A stretch of DNA of 64,000 nucleotides from Scytonema sp035967975 (GTDB lineage: Bacteria > Cyanobacteriota > Cyanobacteriia > Cyanobacteriales > Nostocaceae): contig JAWQFQ010000028.1 in NCBI GenBank assembly GCA_035967975.1, positions 1 through 64,000 of the forward strand, written 5' to 3'. A model generated the notes under the pieces. That model did not search any database. It was not told the DNA's origin and saw nothing but the letters and a program-made list of their open reading frames with translations. Shown here one piece after another: positions 27,131 to 36,588 of the stretch; the first letter of the stretch is position 1, and each line of letters begins with the position of its first letter. A program made the position numbers and the translations under genes.

Positions 27131-28084
27131 TTAATTTTGCTGTGTTATTGTTTGCTTTTTATCAGTATTTTTACTATTTTTACTGGTAAGACTACGGAAG
27201 TACAAACTTCCTACCGTCAGTAAAAATACTACATATCCTATGGCTTGGACAACATATATATATTGTCTGTAACCAAACAAGGCTTTAAGAATAACCCCCG
27301 GAAACTTCTTATCAGGTAAGATAGTTGAACCATTCCAGACCATAGGACCTAAGATGCAGGAGTGAATTTCGGTAGAGCGATCGTAGTACAAGCAAAGACT
27401 TTCAGAAGCGCGATCGCTCAGAGCAAGAGCAGCAGCAGCTTGGTCAAACTTATACAAAGCTGACACAACCAACCCAGCAACAATCATTATAAGAAGCACA
27501 CCAACGATCTGGAAAAACTGGCGGATATTAATTTTAACACCAACTTTAAACAACAGCACACCTATGCCAGCTGCAACTGCAATACCGGAAATAGCGCCAA
27601 GAGTAGGAATTATCCCTTGTTGAAGGTTAGCAGCAATAAACAAAACTGTTTCAAAACCTTCACGTACAACTGCAATTAATATGAGCGTGAAAACACCCCA
27701 ACCAGCATTTGAATCTTGTTTTAAAGCATTTGTCACAGCTCCCTCAACTTCAGCTTTCATAAATCTGGCTTGTTTGGTCATCCAGATTAGCATCCAACTC
27801 AGCATGAAGATTGCTATTATACTAAACACACCTTCCATGAGTGGTTTAACAACAGGTGTGTACTGGGGATTAATCGTACTGAGTGCTTGAACCCCCCAAG
27901 CAAATAAAAAACCGATCAGCGCACTGATCGCAATACCAGAGACGACACCAGCATAAACCCAAGAGTTGAGACGGGATTGTTTAGCCTTTTCTAACAAAGC
28001 AAGTACAATACCAACTACAAGAGCCGCCTCTACTCCTTCTCGGAGTGTAATGATAAAAGTAGGTAAGGCAGAACTAAAATTCAT
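27131..28084 (-). CDS. FTR1-family high-affinity iron permease
   Basis: An integral membrane iron transporter of the FTR1/EfeU family. Seven hydrophobic segments are visible. The two essential REGxE motifs are present: REGVEAALVVG near residue 16 and REGFETVLFI near residue 142. 317 residues is normal for the EfeU type. No EfeO/EfeB or multicopper oxidase gene is adjacent. Two small membrane-protein genes lie upstream on the same strand (28255-28720) and may be co-transcribed. Confidence 0.92.
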   Translation of the reverse strand: MNFSSALPTFIITLREGVEAALVVGIVLALLEKAKQSRLNSWVYAGVVSGIAISALIGFLFAWGVQALSTINPQYTPVVKPLMEGVFSIIAIFMLSWMLIWMTKQARFMKAEVEGAVTNALKQDSNAGWGVFTLILIAVVREGFETVLFIAANLQQGIIPTLGAISGIAVAAGIGVLLFKVGVKINIRQFFQIVGVLLIMIVAGLVVSALYKFDQAAAALALSDRASESLCLYYDRSTEIHSCILGPMVWNGSTILPDKKFPGVILKALFGYRQYIYVVQAIGYVVFLLTVGSLYFRSLTSKNSKNTDKKQTITQQN

Positions 28085-28254
28085 TGTCTTTTGTTACGAG
28101 TCATCAGTCCACAGTTCATAGTCTATCTTGACCCAAACCTTTCTCAAAAAAAAACCTTGCAAGCAACCGTAAAGGATGCTGCAAGGGAAAAGACCTTACA
28201 ACTGGGAAAGATTTAATGCAATATGTCTGACAAGCCAAAGGCTGAAAATTTAAG

Positions 28255-28446
28255 TTACCTGACAGAAGGCGCTTTCAATTGCCGATTCTCTGTTATAAAC
28301 CTAGTATGATAATCACGCCAATTTCCTTTGCTCATGCGAACCATAGCACTATGATAGATGATGGCTAAAAGGATGTTAATCCCTACCAAAACCCATAGGC
28401 TTTTGTGCTTTGGTCGAGATAGCATTTGCTGTGTTTGTCTCTGCAT
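28255..28446 (-). CDS. Small membrane protein upstream of the iron permease (63 aa)
   Basis: One transmembrane segment (SLWVLVGINILLAIIYHSAMV, about residues 16-36) with a basic N-terminus and polar C-terminus (NWRDYHTRFITENRQLK). Family not recognised. It starts 22 bp after the stop of the upstream gene and ends 170 bp before the FTR1 gene on the same strand. A role in iron transport is a guess from position only. Confidence 0.5.
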   Translation of the reverse strand: MQRQTQQMLSRPKHKSLWVLVGINILLAIIYHSAMVRMSKGNWRDYHTRFITENRQLKAPSVR

Positions 28447-28468
28447 ATATCACGTACTCCGTCTACTT

Positions 28469-28720
28469 TTATTGAGCTATTTGAAGAGCAAGAGGATTCC
28501 AGCTGATTGAAATGCCCAAAATTATGGCGAGAACCATCCAAAAAAACATGGTTTTGACTCGAATCTGTTTTGTCCTCCACATAAAATTGAGAACCATCCA
28601 ACTCATCATTAAACCCGTGAACAACATCGCCCCTTTTCGTCCAGAGACTGTAAATTTAGTGCTATGTAGCTGTTTAGGAAAATCCCCACAACCTGAATCA
28701 ACATATGAATCTCGCACCAT
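28469..28720 (-). CDS. Small membrane protein, first gene of iron-permease cluster (83 aa)
   Basis: Two hydrophobic segments (GAMLFTGLMMSWMVLNFMW and MFFWMVLAIILGISIS). A Cys-containing N-terminus (DSGCGDFPKQLHS) precedes them. A GAGG-type ribosome-binding site is present before the ATG. It is followed closely by the 63-residue gene. Family not recognised; possibly an accessory of the FTR1 permease. Confidence 0.5.
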   Translation of the reverse strand: MVRDSYVDSGCGDFPKQLHSTKFTVSGRKGAMLFTGLMMSWMVLNFMWRTKQIRVKTMFFWMVLAIILGISISWNPLALQIAQ

Positions 28721-29500
28721 AAAAAATCCTCATTGGTGTTCAAGAAACAACTATTGATAACGGAGGAAAACTTTAAAATTCCAAGTCTTCTTCCACTAGG
28801 TAAATGGGTGCCCTGATATTCAAGAAAAACTTTTTTAAAATGCTTGTTCTTTACACAAGCTTTACACACTTATTTGAGCATACATACTTTTACGAAAAAA
28901 AGCTACATTTTTTGAAAAAATAGATTTATTGTTTTCTGTAATGGTGATAATTTTTTTTTATTACCTCAAGTTGATAGTTATCAAAAAGTGTCTAAATTTA
29001 AGTACAAAATCTAAAAAATTGGTATTTAGCATTACTGAAAACCCTCCTCTTTGTATCAAAAATGTACTGTTTTTGCACAAATAGCAACTTACGTTCATTA
29101 CTATCTATAAATCTCATGTCCAAATACCTTTCTTCAATAAATTTACATGAAATATGTTTTTTCTCTCGCAAGTTATAAGTTTGCGGGAACTCTCGACACT
29201 CTAAAACTAGAGCATCAGTACAGTAATGCAACACATCTATACTTTGAACAGTCAGCTTTCAGCTAAGAGCCAAGAACTGATATATAGGAATCCGATTTGA
29301 TTCGGTGAAATGATTTGTTTAGGTAAGCGTTCAGCCCTCAGCTATCAGACATCAGCTTTATCAGCCCTATTGGTGTTCAATAGGGTATCAGAAACGCTTA
29401 TAAAATACTTAAAAATAGCTTTCGCTCGCTGACTGCTGACGGCTAATAGCTAAACGCTTACATTAATTCCGACTACCAACTTCTTAATTCTGATTTCATC
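28721..29500. other. AT-rich spacer with repeat fragments
   Basis: Nothing firmly coding. A 78-codon minus-strand frame at 28998-29234 has no recognisable family. A partial TATAGGAATCC-family end lies near 29283, and GCTATCAGC-type repeats fill 29320-29460. Confidence 0.45.
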
Positions 29501-29607
29501 TATACTTTGAGCGGTCAGCACTTGCTGCTATCAGCTTTCAGCCAATAGCTTATGGCTGATAGATCCTAGCCACATCAAAAGCTCAGTTTATTCCCGTGCA
29601 AAGTATA
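29501..29607. repeat. 107-bp element with TATACTTTG ends, copy 1
   Basis: Begins TATACTTTGAGCGGTCAGC and ends GCAAAGTATA, so the termini are inverted. The interior includes GATCCTAGCCACATCAAA. A closely related 112-bp copy in the same orientation lies at 30209-30320. The pair flanks the truncated ISL3 transposase. Confidence 0.65.
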
Positions 29608-29608
29608 G

Positions 29609-30100
29609 CTACCCATAAGTGAGTTTAACGCCATTGTATTTTTTTCGCTTCTGACTTATGTAGTTGAAGATGTTTTTGACCTGTTTAATGCCAAGGTGTT
29701 GCTGTTGACTAACTTGTTCAATGTTAGAACGATTCACGAGTGAATAAATATTCTCCTCGTACCTTTGAGTGTATTTTCTGCGCCAATCAATAAACTGCAA
29801 TTGCTCAGTAATATAACGCTGGCAACATCTGCAATAGAACTGACGCCTTGGTAGTTTTAGGTAAACAATTTTACCTGATACTGGTAAATCTCTAACTAAA
29901 ATTGGTCTAGTTTGATGTAATTCTTCTGTGTAATTACGGCAATAGGGACAGTAAGTTCCTTTGGCTAAAACCCGGAGTTGAACACAGAGCGAATCTTTAG
30001 AAGAAATCCAAGATTTGATGGCTACGCCAGATAATTCCTGCAAATGTGTGATAGGTTGATTCATCAGCAAAATATTACCAATTAATAGATTCACCACCAA
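29609..30100 (-). pseudogene. Truncated ISL3-family transposase
   Basis: The N-terminal part of an ISL3 transposase. A zinc finger (CPYCRNY ... FYCRCCQRYITEQ) is followed by the helix-turn-helix region (VSQQQHLGIKQVKNIFNYI). Full proteins exceed 400 residues; here the DDE domain is absent. The frame ends at a stop formed where it meets the repeat at 29607. A start at M13 (30064, MNQPITHLQEL) is likelier than 30100. It is a dead remnant flanked by direct repeats of about 110 bp. Confidence 0.75.
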
Positions 30101-30208
30101 AGCTGTTAACTCATTGGTGCTTTCATTATTCAGTCATTGCAACGAAGGAGCAGAATAAAAAATCCTTATGCAATAGAACGAGGTTAAATGCAAGGTTCGC
30201 TAATAAGT

Positions 30209-30320
30209 TATACTTTGAGCGGTCAGCGGTTAGCGGTAAGCTATCAGGTATCAGCCAATAGCCTATGGCTAATAAATCCTAGCCACATCAAATGCCCGCT
30301 TTATTAGCGTACAAAGTATA
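30209..30320. repeat. 112-bp element with TATACTTTG ends, copy 2
   Basis: Same ends and most of the interior of the copy at 29501-29607 (TAGCCACATCAAA shared), same orientation. It lies about 110 bp upstream of the ISL3 remnant. Confidence 0.65.
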
Positions 30321-30876
30321 TGAACGAACTTGACCCTGAATGACAGTCCAAGATGCACAATTAATTAAAATTCCGTATCTCCTTCACGGTATGCATCCCT
30401 GAAGAATCTCAACTAAAAATCTTTAGTGCGAATGTTTTATTTTTCGCATCACTACATCAAGTTCTATCACATAGTTTGGCAAAAATTCTTTTCGATAAAA
30501 AATAATAATATATCATCAATATCAACTGATGACTGGATGAGTTTCAAGAAACACACGGTGTAGGGTGTAGGGCGGACAACAATACTGCTCGGTTAACGAT
30601 AGTCGTGGTACCAGAAACCCGGTTTCTTGGAGAAACCGGGTTTCTAATTTTCGCAAATCCTACGCAGTATCAGGGCGGACAAGCGTACCCTGCTTTAAGG
30701 CTCCGCCAACGTCCCTACACCCCTCACCCGGTCACCCTATACCCTGTGTTTCTTAACGGAAGCCGATCGCAACTCAGTTCCAGAACCGGGAACTTTTGTG
30801 GATGGACGTGATTCTTGAGTCAAAGCGTCCGCCGATCTAAACTATATTGCTTGATATGAATCTGTAGGTAAGTCCC
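30321..30876. other. Spacer upstream of the first ECF transporter operon
   Basis: It contains a composite palindrome element (30580-30670, CAATACTGCTCGG to CGCAGTAT, inner palindrome 30613-30645). The rest may hold the operon promoter. I looked for a cobalamin or nickel/cobalt riboswitch and did not recognise one. Confidence 0.5.
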
Positions 30877-31653
30877 GTGTGGAGAATTCTTCTCAAGTTA
30901 ACAGGCGCATCAAAATTAGTCAGTCTAGTCATAATAGCAGCCTTAAGCTGCTACATAATCTTATGCCTACCAAAACCAGCTTATGCTATGCATATCATGG
31001 AAGGTTTTTTACCACCAGGCTGGGCAATTTTTTGGTGGATTGTATCGTTACCCTTCTTTGTATTGGGCTTGCGTTCCCTAACTCGCATCACTCAAGCGAC
31101 TCCAGAACTCAAGTTACTACTTGCTCTAGCTGGAGCTTTTGCATTTGTACTATCGGCTCTAAAAATGCCTTCCGTAACGGGTAGTTCTTCTCACCCCACA
31201 GGTACAGGCTTGGGTGCAGTACTGTTTGGACCCTTAGCAATGACGGTGCTGGGTACACTAGTACTTTTGTTCCAGGCACTGTTACTGGCTCACGGTGGTC
31301 TGACTACATTGGGAGCTAATGCATTTTCGATGGCGATCGCGGGACCATTTGTTGCCTTTTGGGTATATCGTTTGCTTATGCAAACAGGAAAACAAAGGTT
31401 AGCGATATTTTTAGCAGCCGCTATCGCTGATTTAACAACATACATAGTCACATCCGTACAGCTGGCTTTGGCATTTCCCGCTGCAACAGGTGGATTTATC
31501 GCTTCTTTTATCAAATTTGCGGGAATTTTTGCCGTAACCCAAGTACCTTTGGCAATTAGCGAAGGATTTTTGACCGTGCTGGTATGGAATTGGCTTTTTA
31601 GCTATGGTCGTCACGAGCTAGAAATGTTAAACCTGATTAAACCAGAAAGTTAG
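30877..31653 (+). CDS. cbiM: ECF cobalt/nickel transporter S-component CbiM
   Basis: The substrate-binding membrane component of an energy-coupling-factor importer for Co2+ (or Ni2+). A signal peptide ends ...KPAYA, so the mature protein would start MHIMEGFLP, whose N-terminal His is the metal ligand in this family. Six to seven hydrophobic segments follow. Other landmarks are SSSHPTGTGLGAVLFGP and LLLAHGGLTTLGANAFSMAIAGP. It starts at GTG 30877 with a GGTAAG-type upstream site. First of four genes, cbiM-cbiN-cbiQ-cbiO. A separate CbiN favours cobalt. Confidence 0.92.
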   Translation: MWRILLKLTGASKLVSLVIIAALSCYIILCLPKPAYAMHIMEGFLPPGWAIFWWIVSLPFFVLGLRSLTRITQATPELKLLLALAGAFAFVLSALKMPSVTGSSSHPTGTGLGAVLFGPLAMTVLGTLVLLFQALLLAHGGLTTLGANAFSMAIAGPFVAFWVYRLLMQTGKQRLAIFLAAAIADLTTYIVTSVQLALAFPAATGGFIASFIKFAGIFAVTQVPLAISEGFLTVLVWNWLFSYGRHELEMLNLIKPES

Positions 31654-31709
31654 TAGTTAGTAGTACAACAACTATCAACTATCCACTATCAACTATCCAC
31701 TACCAACCA

Positions 31710-32024
31710 ATGACTAAGCAAAACTACTCATTAAACAACTGGCTGCTACTATTGGCAGTTGTGGTATTAACCGTCACGCCCTTGGTTCTTAAAAAAGGAT
31801 CGGAATTTGGCGGAGCAGATGGTCAAGCGGAAGAAGCAATTAAAGAGATACAGCCCCACTATGAGCCTTGGTTTAATTCAATAATTGAGTTACCTGGTGG
31901 AGAAGTAGAAAGTTTATTATTTGCTGTGCAAGCAGCAGTGGGCGCTGGTGCAATCGGTTATGTCATTGGACTTTACAAGGGGCGTTCCGAACCAATTAAG
32001 AAACATAATGAAAATTCAGATTGA
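31710..32024 (+). CDS. cbiN: ECF cobalt transporter component CbiN
   Basis: A small auxiliary membrane protein with an N-terminal and a C-terminal transmembrane helix, required with CbiM for cobalt uptake. The family motif is KGSEFGGADGQAEEAIKEI, then PHYEPWF, and the C-terminal helix AVGAGAIGYVIGLYKGR. 104 residues is normal. The last 17 bases overlap the start of cbiQ. The 56-bp gap before it is filled by the tandem repeat CTATCAACTATCCA. Confidence 0.92.
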   Translation: MTKQNYSLNNWLLLLAVVVLTVTPLVLKKGSEFGGADGQAEEAIKEIQPHYEPWFNSIIELPGGEVESLLFAVQAAVGAGAIGYVIGLYKGRSEPIKKHNENSD

Positions 32025-32820
32025 CACTTTAGCTTACACAAATAAGTTACGGTGGGTTTCACCAGAACAAAAACTTCTGTTTGCAACGGTTTTATTGCTC
32101 ATCTCTATGTTGTCACATCCTCTTGTTCAGGTGTTGCTTGCCGTTTGGGTTAGTATTTGGATAGTGATTTATGCAGGGATTCCTGCTAAGAGTTATTTAC
32201 AATTAGTTTGTGTTGCTAGTTTATTCTGGTTAACTAGTTTGCCAGCTTTAGTTATCAATGGAGTAGACTTTTCACAAATGCATGGAGTGCTCAATGATTC
32301 AGTTGCTGGTTTCAAAGTTGGCTCTTACTATGTGTATGTCAGTCACTATGGTATTGAGCGGGGATCGACCATTCTAACAAGAGCGATCGCCTCCCTCTCC
32401 TGCTTATACTTTATTTTGCTAACTATTCCCTTCACAGAACTTTTACAAGTATTGCGTCGTTTTGGAGTCCCAGTCCTTATCACTGACCTTTTGTTGCTGA
32501 TGTACCGCTTTATTTTCATTCTACTAAATACAGCAACTGAGTTATGGACTGCTCAACAATCTCGTGGAGGATACCGTAATTTTACTATCGGTATGAAAAG
32601 CTTAGCACTGTTGATTGGACAACTGTTAAAAAGAACTATAGACAACTACCGCCAAGTTTCTCTAAGCTTAGCTGCACGGGGTTTTAATGGAGAATTGCGC
32701 TTTTGGCATTCTCATCACTATCATCCATCCAAGCGCTATGCTGTAGAAGCAGTTCTTGGCTGTGTCGTATTAGTTGGAATAGAATGGTGGCAGAATGCAG
32801 GAGTGGTTACTGGAGTTTGA
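32008..32820 (+). CDS. cbiQ: ECF transporter transmembrane coupling protein CbiQ
   Basis: The T-component that couples CbiM to the ATPase. Hydrophobic N-terminal segments, then the cytoplasmic coupling helices with the typical AARGF motif (SLSLAARGFNGEL) and QQSRGGY. I choose the ATG at 32008 (MKIQIDTLAY), which overlaps cbiN, although the frame is open from 31921. About 270 residues. It overlaps the start of cbiO by 26 bp, so translation is probably coupled. Confidence 0.9.
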   Translation: MKIQIDTLAYTNKLRWVSPEQKLLFATVLLLISMLSHPLVQVLLAVWVSIWIVIYAGIPAKSYLQLVCVASLFWLTSLPALVINGVDFSQMHGVLNDSVAGFKVGSYYVYVSHYGIERGSTILTRAIASLSCLYFILLTIPFTELLQVLRRFGVPVLITDLLLLMYRFIFILLNTATELWTAQQSRGGYRNFTIGMKSLALLIGQLLKRTIDNYRQVSLSLAARGFNGELRFWHSHHYHPSKRYAVEAVLGCVVLVGIEWWQNAGVVTGV

Positions 32821-33625
32821 GCAAATCAATTACACCTATCCAGGGTCTCAAGAATCAGCATTAAATGCTCTAAACCTGAGAATTCCTGTCCATAAACGAT
32901 GTGCATTAATTGGTCAAAATGGTTGCGGGAAAACGACACTCTTTTTCCTGGCTAATGGTTTATACAAGCCTCAAAAAGGAACTGTTTTTTGGAAAGGTTC
33001 TCCCCTGCGATATGACGGCACTTATCTGTTAAATTTACGCCAAAAAGTTGGTCTAATTTTTCAAGATCCCGAACAACAATTAGTGGCTTCTACGATTGAA
33101 GAAGATATTTCTTATGGGTTGTGTAATTTGGGATTGCCAGAAGCAGAAATTAAACAGCGAGTAGAGTCTGTTTTAAAAGAATTTGGATTAACTGAACTAG
33201 CGAAAAGACCAGTACATCATCTCAGTCTAGGTCAGAAAAAACGAGTTTCTATTGCAGATGTTATGGTGCTAAAACCAGAACTCTTGTTGCTAGACGAACC
33301 TACGGCGTACCTAGACAGATTACATACTCGCAATTTAATGGCTACTTTAAAAAACATTCATGCTTCTGGAACAACAATCCTGATGGCAACACACGACCTC
33401 GATCTCGTTTATGGTTGGGCAGATTGGATTTTTGTGATGGATAAGGGAAGACTTGTTTTGGAAGGAACCCCACAGCAAGTATTTTCTCAAGGTGAAATTT
33501 TGGAAGAATTACATATAGGTGTGCCACCTATTTACGAGATTTTATTTGGTGAAAACTTGGTTGAAGAAGAACCTGTTTTAGAACGCTTGCGCCAAAAAAT
33601 ATTAAGAGTATTTTATCACTTTTAA
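32795..33625 (+). CDS. cbiO: ECF transporter ATPase CbiO
   Basis: The ABC ATPase that powers metal uptake. Walker A GQNGCGKT (40-47), Q-loop LIFQDPEQQL, signature LSLGQKK (144-150), Walker B LLLLDEP and switch His in MATHDLDLV. The glycine of the usual LSGGQ is replaced by Leu, a modest change. 276 residues, with a C-terminal extension. Last gene of the operon. Confidence 0.92.
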   Translation: MQEWLLEFEQINYTYPGSQESALNALNLRIPVHKRCALIGQNGCGKTTLFFLANGLYKPQKGTVFWKGSPLRYDGTYLLNLRQKVGLIFQDPEQQLVASTIEEDISYGLCNLGLPEAEIKQRVESVLKEFGLTELAKRPVHHLSLGQKKRVSIADVMVLKPELLLLDEPTAYLDRLHTRNLMATLKNIHASGTTILMATHDLDLVYGWADWIFVMDKGRLVLEGTPQQVFSQGEILEELHIGVPPIYEILFGENLVEEEPVLERLRQKILRVFYHF

Positions 33626-34080
33626 TTATCATATAGCATTCCTATTTAAATTGCAAACACTTCGTCAGGGCAGGCAACAGGCAATCTTGCTATAGGCAAC
33701 CGAATTGTTTATAAATCATTTAGGATTGCTATAGCAATCCCAAAACTGCTCAGTTAAGCCTAAACGAGAAACCCGGTTTTTGTACCCTTTGCGACCTTTA
33801 ACTGAACCGTATTAATTGATAACTGCTATAAATACTCAATAATTTTACCATTAGCCATTAGCTATTAGCAGTCTTCACAAGAATCTAACTTTTTAAAAAT
33901 TTACAATTTTTAGTATACGTGTACACTTAGTTGTCAATTTTATTGTCAATAAACCGCAAGTAATATCAATAAATCCCCCATGAGGGCATTGCAAAGTAGG
34001 GAGAAAATTTGGTTCCTTAAAGAAATGTCACAGTCGTAATAACTTCGTGTAAGAAAACACATAGAAAACAGAGGCACGTC
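33626..34080. other. Spacer between the two ECF operons
   Basis: A 102-bp inverted-repeat element (33632-33733, TATAGCATTCC to GGATTGCTATA) has a related copy at 58971-59064. A fragment of the palindrome family lies at about 33768. Near 33915 is TATACGTGTACA, palindrome-like, which might be an operator for the second operon. That is speculative. Confidence 0.5.
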
Positions 34081-35010
34081 ATGCACATTCCTGATGGCTT
34101 TGTTTCTCCAACAGTGGCCGCAGTTACCGGGGTTGCAAGTGTAGTAGCGCTGGGGATTGCTATGGCGCGATCACAAGATGCTTTTGGTGTCCGACGCGCC
34201 CCTGTCTTAGGGTTAACCACCGCTTTTATTTTTGCCGCACAAATGATTAACTTCCCTGTCGCAGGCGGAACAAGCGGTCACTTGTTAGGAGGAACTTTAG
34301 CAGCAGTTATTTTGGGTAGTCCTTGGGCGGGTGCATTGTGCATCGCTACTGTTCTCATTATTCAAGCAGTGCTGTTTGCCGATGGTGGGATCACAGCCTT
34401 AGGAGCAAACATTTTTAATATGGCAGTTATAGGCGTTTGGGTTGGGTGGGCGTTAACTCAAACACTGCATCGGTTATTTGGAGGATCTAGGGGACGCTTA
34501 CCTTTAGCAGCTGGTATTGCAGCTGGTGTGAGCGTAGTCGTAGCAGCTATAGCGGCTGCTATTGAGTTAGCACTTTCTGGAACAGCACCTGCAGCCATAG
34601 TCTTACCAGCGATGGCTGGTGTCCATATTCTGATTGGTATTGGCGAAGGTTTGATTACAGGCGGTGTTCTGGCTTATCTTGCTTCAGCACGACCAGATTT
34701 GTTACCAGGAGGAGAACAGCACCAGCAGTTTAAAGGGTGGGCAATACCTATAGTCAGCGTTCTCTTGATTGCTGGTGTTTTATCATTGGTAGCTTCAGCA
34801 TGGCCCGATGGTTTAGAGAAAGTAGCTGAAGACATAGGCTTCATTGACTTAGCAGACAACGTCAGAGTTCCAGTACCAACACCTTTAGCTGATTATGGCA
34901 TTGAAGGATTGGGATTAATTGGTACCAGTATTGCTGGAATTCTTGGGGCGATCGTTTGCTTTGGCGTTGCTTTTGGAATTGCACAGTTGGTTAGACCGAA
35001 GAATGCGTAA
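34081..35010 (+). CDS. cbiM: ECF cobalt/nickel transporter S-component, CbiM with C-terminal PDGLE domain
   Basis: A second metal-specific component. It begins directly MHIPDGFVSP, with the metal-binding His at position 2 and no signal peptide. Membrane helices and GGGTSGHLLGGTLAAVI-like and FADGGITALGANIFNMAVIG motifs follow. The C-terminal part carries WPDGLEKVAEDIGF, the PDGLE domain, and a last helix, so CbiM and a CbiN-like part are fused as in NikMN. This suggests nickel, for hydrogenase or urease (inference). 309 residues. It overlaps cbiQ by 8 bp. Confidence 0.9.
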   Translation: MHIPDGFVSPTVAAVTGVASVVALGIAMARSQDAFGVRRAPVLGLTTAFIFAAQMINFPVAGGTSGHLLGGTLAAVILGSPWAGALCIATVLIIQAVLFADGGITALGANIFNMAVIGVWVGWALTQTLHRLFGGSRGRLPLAAGIAAGVSVVVAAIAAAIELALSGTAPAAIVLPAMAGVHILIGIGEGLITGGVLAYLASARPDLLPGGEQHQQFKGWAIPIVSVLLIAGVLSLVASAWPDGLEKVAEDIGFIDLADNVRVPVPTPLADYGIEGLGLIGTSIAGILGAIVCFGVAFGIAQLVRPKNA

Positions 35011-35659
35011 TTTATCTCTACCATTACGACTACATTTGTCCCTCATTATTGTAGTTGGATGCGCTCTCCTCCAGCAGAATGCTTGGTATTGGTTGAGTGC
35101 TTATGGGGCGATCGCACTGTTATGGGTTACCTTCTTGCGCGTACCCATTCGACAACTTACCGGATTACTTGGTTTAGAACTCATTTTTCTCTCATTTCTG
35201 GCTTTACCTTTGGGATGGGAACGAGCTAGTTTTTTGTTGGTTCGTTCCTTGATATGTTTAGTAACAACGAATAGCTTTTTGTTAACCCTGCCTCCACACA
35301 GTTTTGGCATTGCCCTCAAAAGCTTACCCGTACCAAGCGCACTCAAACAAACTTTGTTGCTAGCTGGGCAATACTTAGAAATATTGCTTGGGGAAGTCAC
35401 GCGAATGCAGCGCAGCGCCCAACTGCGTGGCTTAAACGGTGTGGGTAGTTGGTTACGCTATGCTAGTGCTGCCATGATTGGCGCTTTGTATCTCCGCAGT
35501 CTAGATCGGGCAGAACGGGTTTATGCGGCAATGGTCACCCGTGGTTATACAGGGCAATTACCAGTCGATGCACCATTAAGACTCAAAGAGCGTTTTGCAA
35601 TAGTAGTGATGAGTGCGATCGCTCTAGGCTTAACCATTTCTTCTTATGTTAGTGGATAG
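35003..35659 (+). CDS. cbiQ: ECF transporter transmembrane coupling protein CbiQ (second copy)
   Basis: T-component of the second importer. Four to five hydrophobic segments, then the coupling region with RMQRSAQLRGLNGVG and AAMVTRGYTGQLP. I choose ATG 35003 (MRNLSLPLRL), overlapping the end of cbiM by 8 bp. The frame is open further upstream, but that part lies in the cbiM coding sequence. About 218 residues, shorter than the first CbiQ. Confidence 0.88.
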   Translation: MRNLSLPLRLHLSLIIVVGCALLQQNAWYWLSAYGAIALLWVTFLRVPIRQLTGLLGLELIFLSFLALPLGWERASFLLVRSLICLVTTNSFLLTLPPHSFGIALKSLPVPSALKQTLLLAGQYLEILLGEVTRMQRSAQLRGLNGVGSWLRYASAAMIGALYLRSLDRAERVYAAMVTRGYTGQLPVDAPLRLKERFAIVVMSAIALGLTISSYVSG

Positions 35660-35725
35660 TTGTTAGTCGTTAGTAGTTTTTCTCACAACTATCCACTATC
35701 TACTATCCACTATCAAAATATCAAA

Positions 35726-36448
35726 ATGTCAAAAACAGCCGTTGCGGTTCAAAACCTAGTTTATGCTTACTCCAATCAACAACCAGTTCTACAAGATATA
35801 TCTTTTACTTTAAATGCTGGCGAACGAGTAGCCGTGATAGGACCAACTGGTTCTGGTAAAAGTACTTTGCTAGAAAACCTCATTGGCTTAAAACAACCAC
35901 AATCGGGAAAAATTTGGATTGATGGCGTATTGGTAGAATCAAAAACTCTACCGCAAATACGCCGCAACATTGGCTTTAGCTTTCAAGATGCTAACGACCA
36001 ATTATTTATGCCGACTATTTTAGAGGATGTAACTTTTGGTCCTCGTAACTATGGTGTTTCACCAGCAACCGCAAAAGATAAAGCGCGACAGTTATTAGCT
36101 GACTTTGGTTTGGAAGCTTATGCTAACCGTTCTGCCCACGAACTTTCTGGTGGACAAAGACGACTAGCCGCCCTTGCTTCTATTTTAGCGTTAGAGCCTG
36201 ATATTCTCATTTTGGATGAACCCACTAACGGTTTAGATCCTGCATGGCGGCGTCATTTGGCTCAAGCTCTATTGCGATTACCAGTCCAGGTCATATTAAT
36301 TGCCTCACATGATTTATATTGGTTGAGTAAAATTACTCAACGCGCTTTAGTACTTTCCAATGGTCGTGTTGCGATCGATGCTGAGATTCAGCCACTTTTG
36401 AAAGAAGCTGATATCTTAGACAAACTTGGTTTACCTGTCGATTGGTAA
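35726..36448 (+). CDS. cbiO: ECF transporter ATPase CbiO (second copy)
   Basis: ABC ATPase of the second importer. Walker A GPTGSGKST (39-47), Q-loop FSFQDANDQLF, signature LSGGQRR, Walker B ILILDEP and switch His in ASHDLYWL. ATG 35726 is chosen. The open frame upstream reads the tandem repeat CTATCCACTAT that fills the 66-bp gap after cbiQ. A comparable repeat fills the cbiM-cbiN gap of the first operon. Confidence 0.92.
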   Translation: MSKTAVAVQNLVYAYSNQQPVLQDISFTLNAGERVAVIGPTGSGKSTLLENLIGLKQPQSGKIWIDGVLVESKTLPQIRRNIGFSFQDANDQLFMPTILEDVTFGPRNYGVSPATAKDKARQLLADFGLEAYANRSAHELSGGQRRLAALASILALEPDILILDEPTNGLDPAWRRHLAQALLRLPVQVILIASHDLYWLSKITQRALVLSNGRVAIDAEIQPLLKEADILDKLGLPVDW

Positions 36449-36547
36449 TTCTGTCTTGGATTTTGAAATTTGTAAAGTTTTCGTGAATATTGCTAATAGC
36501 TAATTGCTAATGGTAAAAAAGCAATTAGCTGTTAGCTTTTTAGCTAT

Positions 36548-36588
36548 CAGCGATTAAAATTTTTTACAAATGACTTAGGATTGCTATA
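36548..36588. repeat. Partial TATAGCAATCC-family element abutting a start codon
   Basis: The right half of the element family (AAATTTTTTACAAATGACTT AGGATTGCTATA) ends exactly at the ATG of the lipoprotein gene at 36588. The element may therefore supply that gene's leader. Confidence 0.5.

Noticed and set aside
30605..30811. Plus-strand frame beginning MVPETRFLGETGFLIF
   Set aside because: It is a read-through of the AGAAACCCGG palindrome element and has no independent coding support. The same holds for the frame at 9242-9499.
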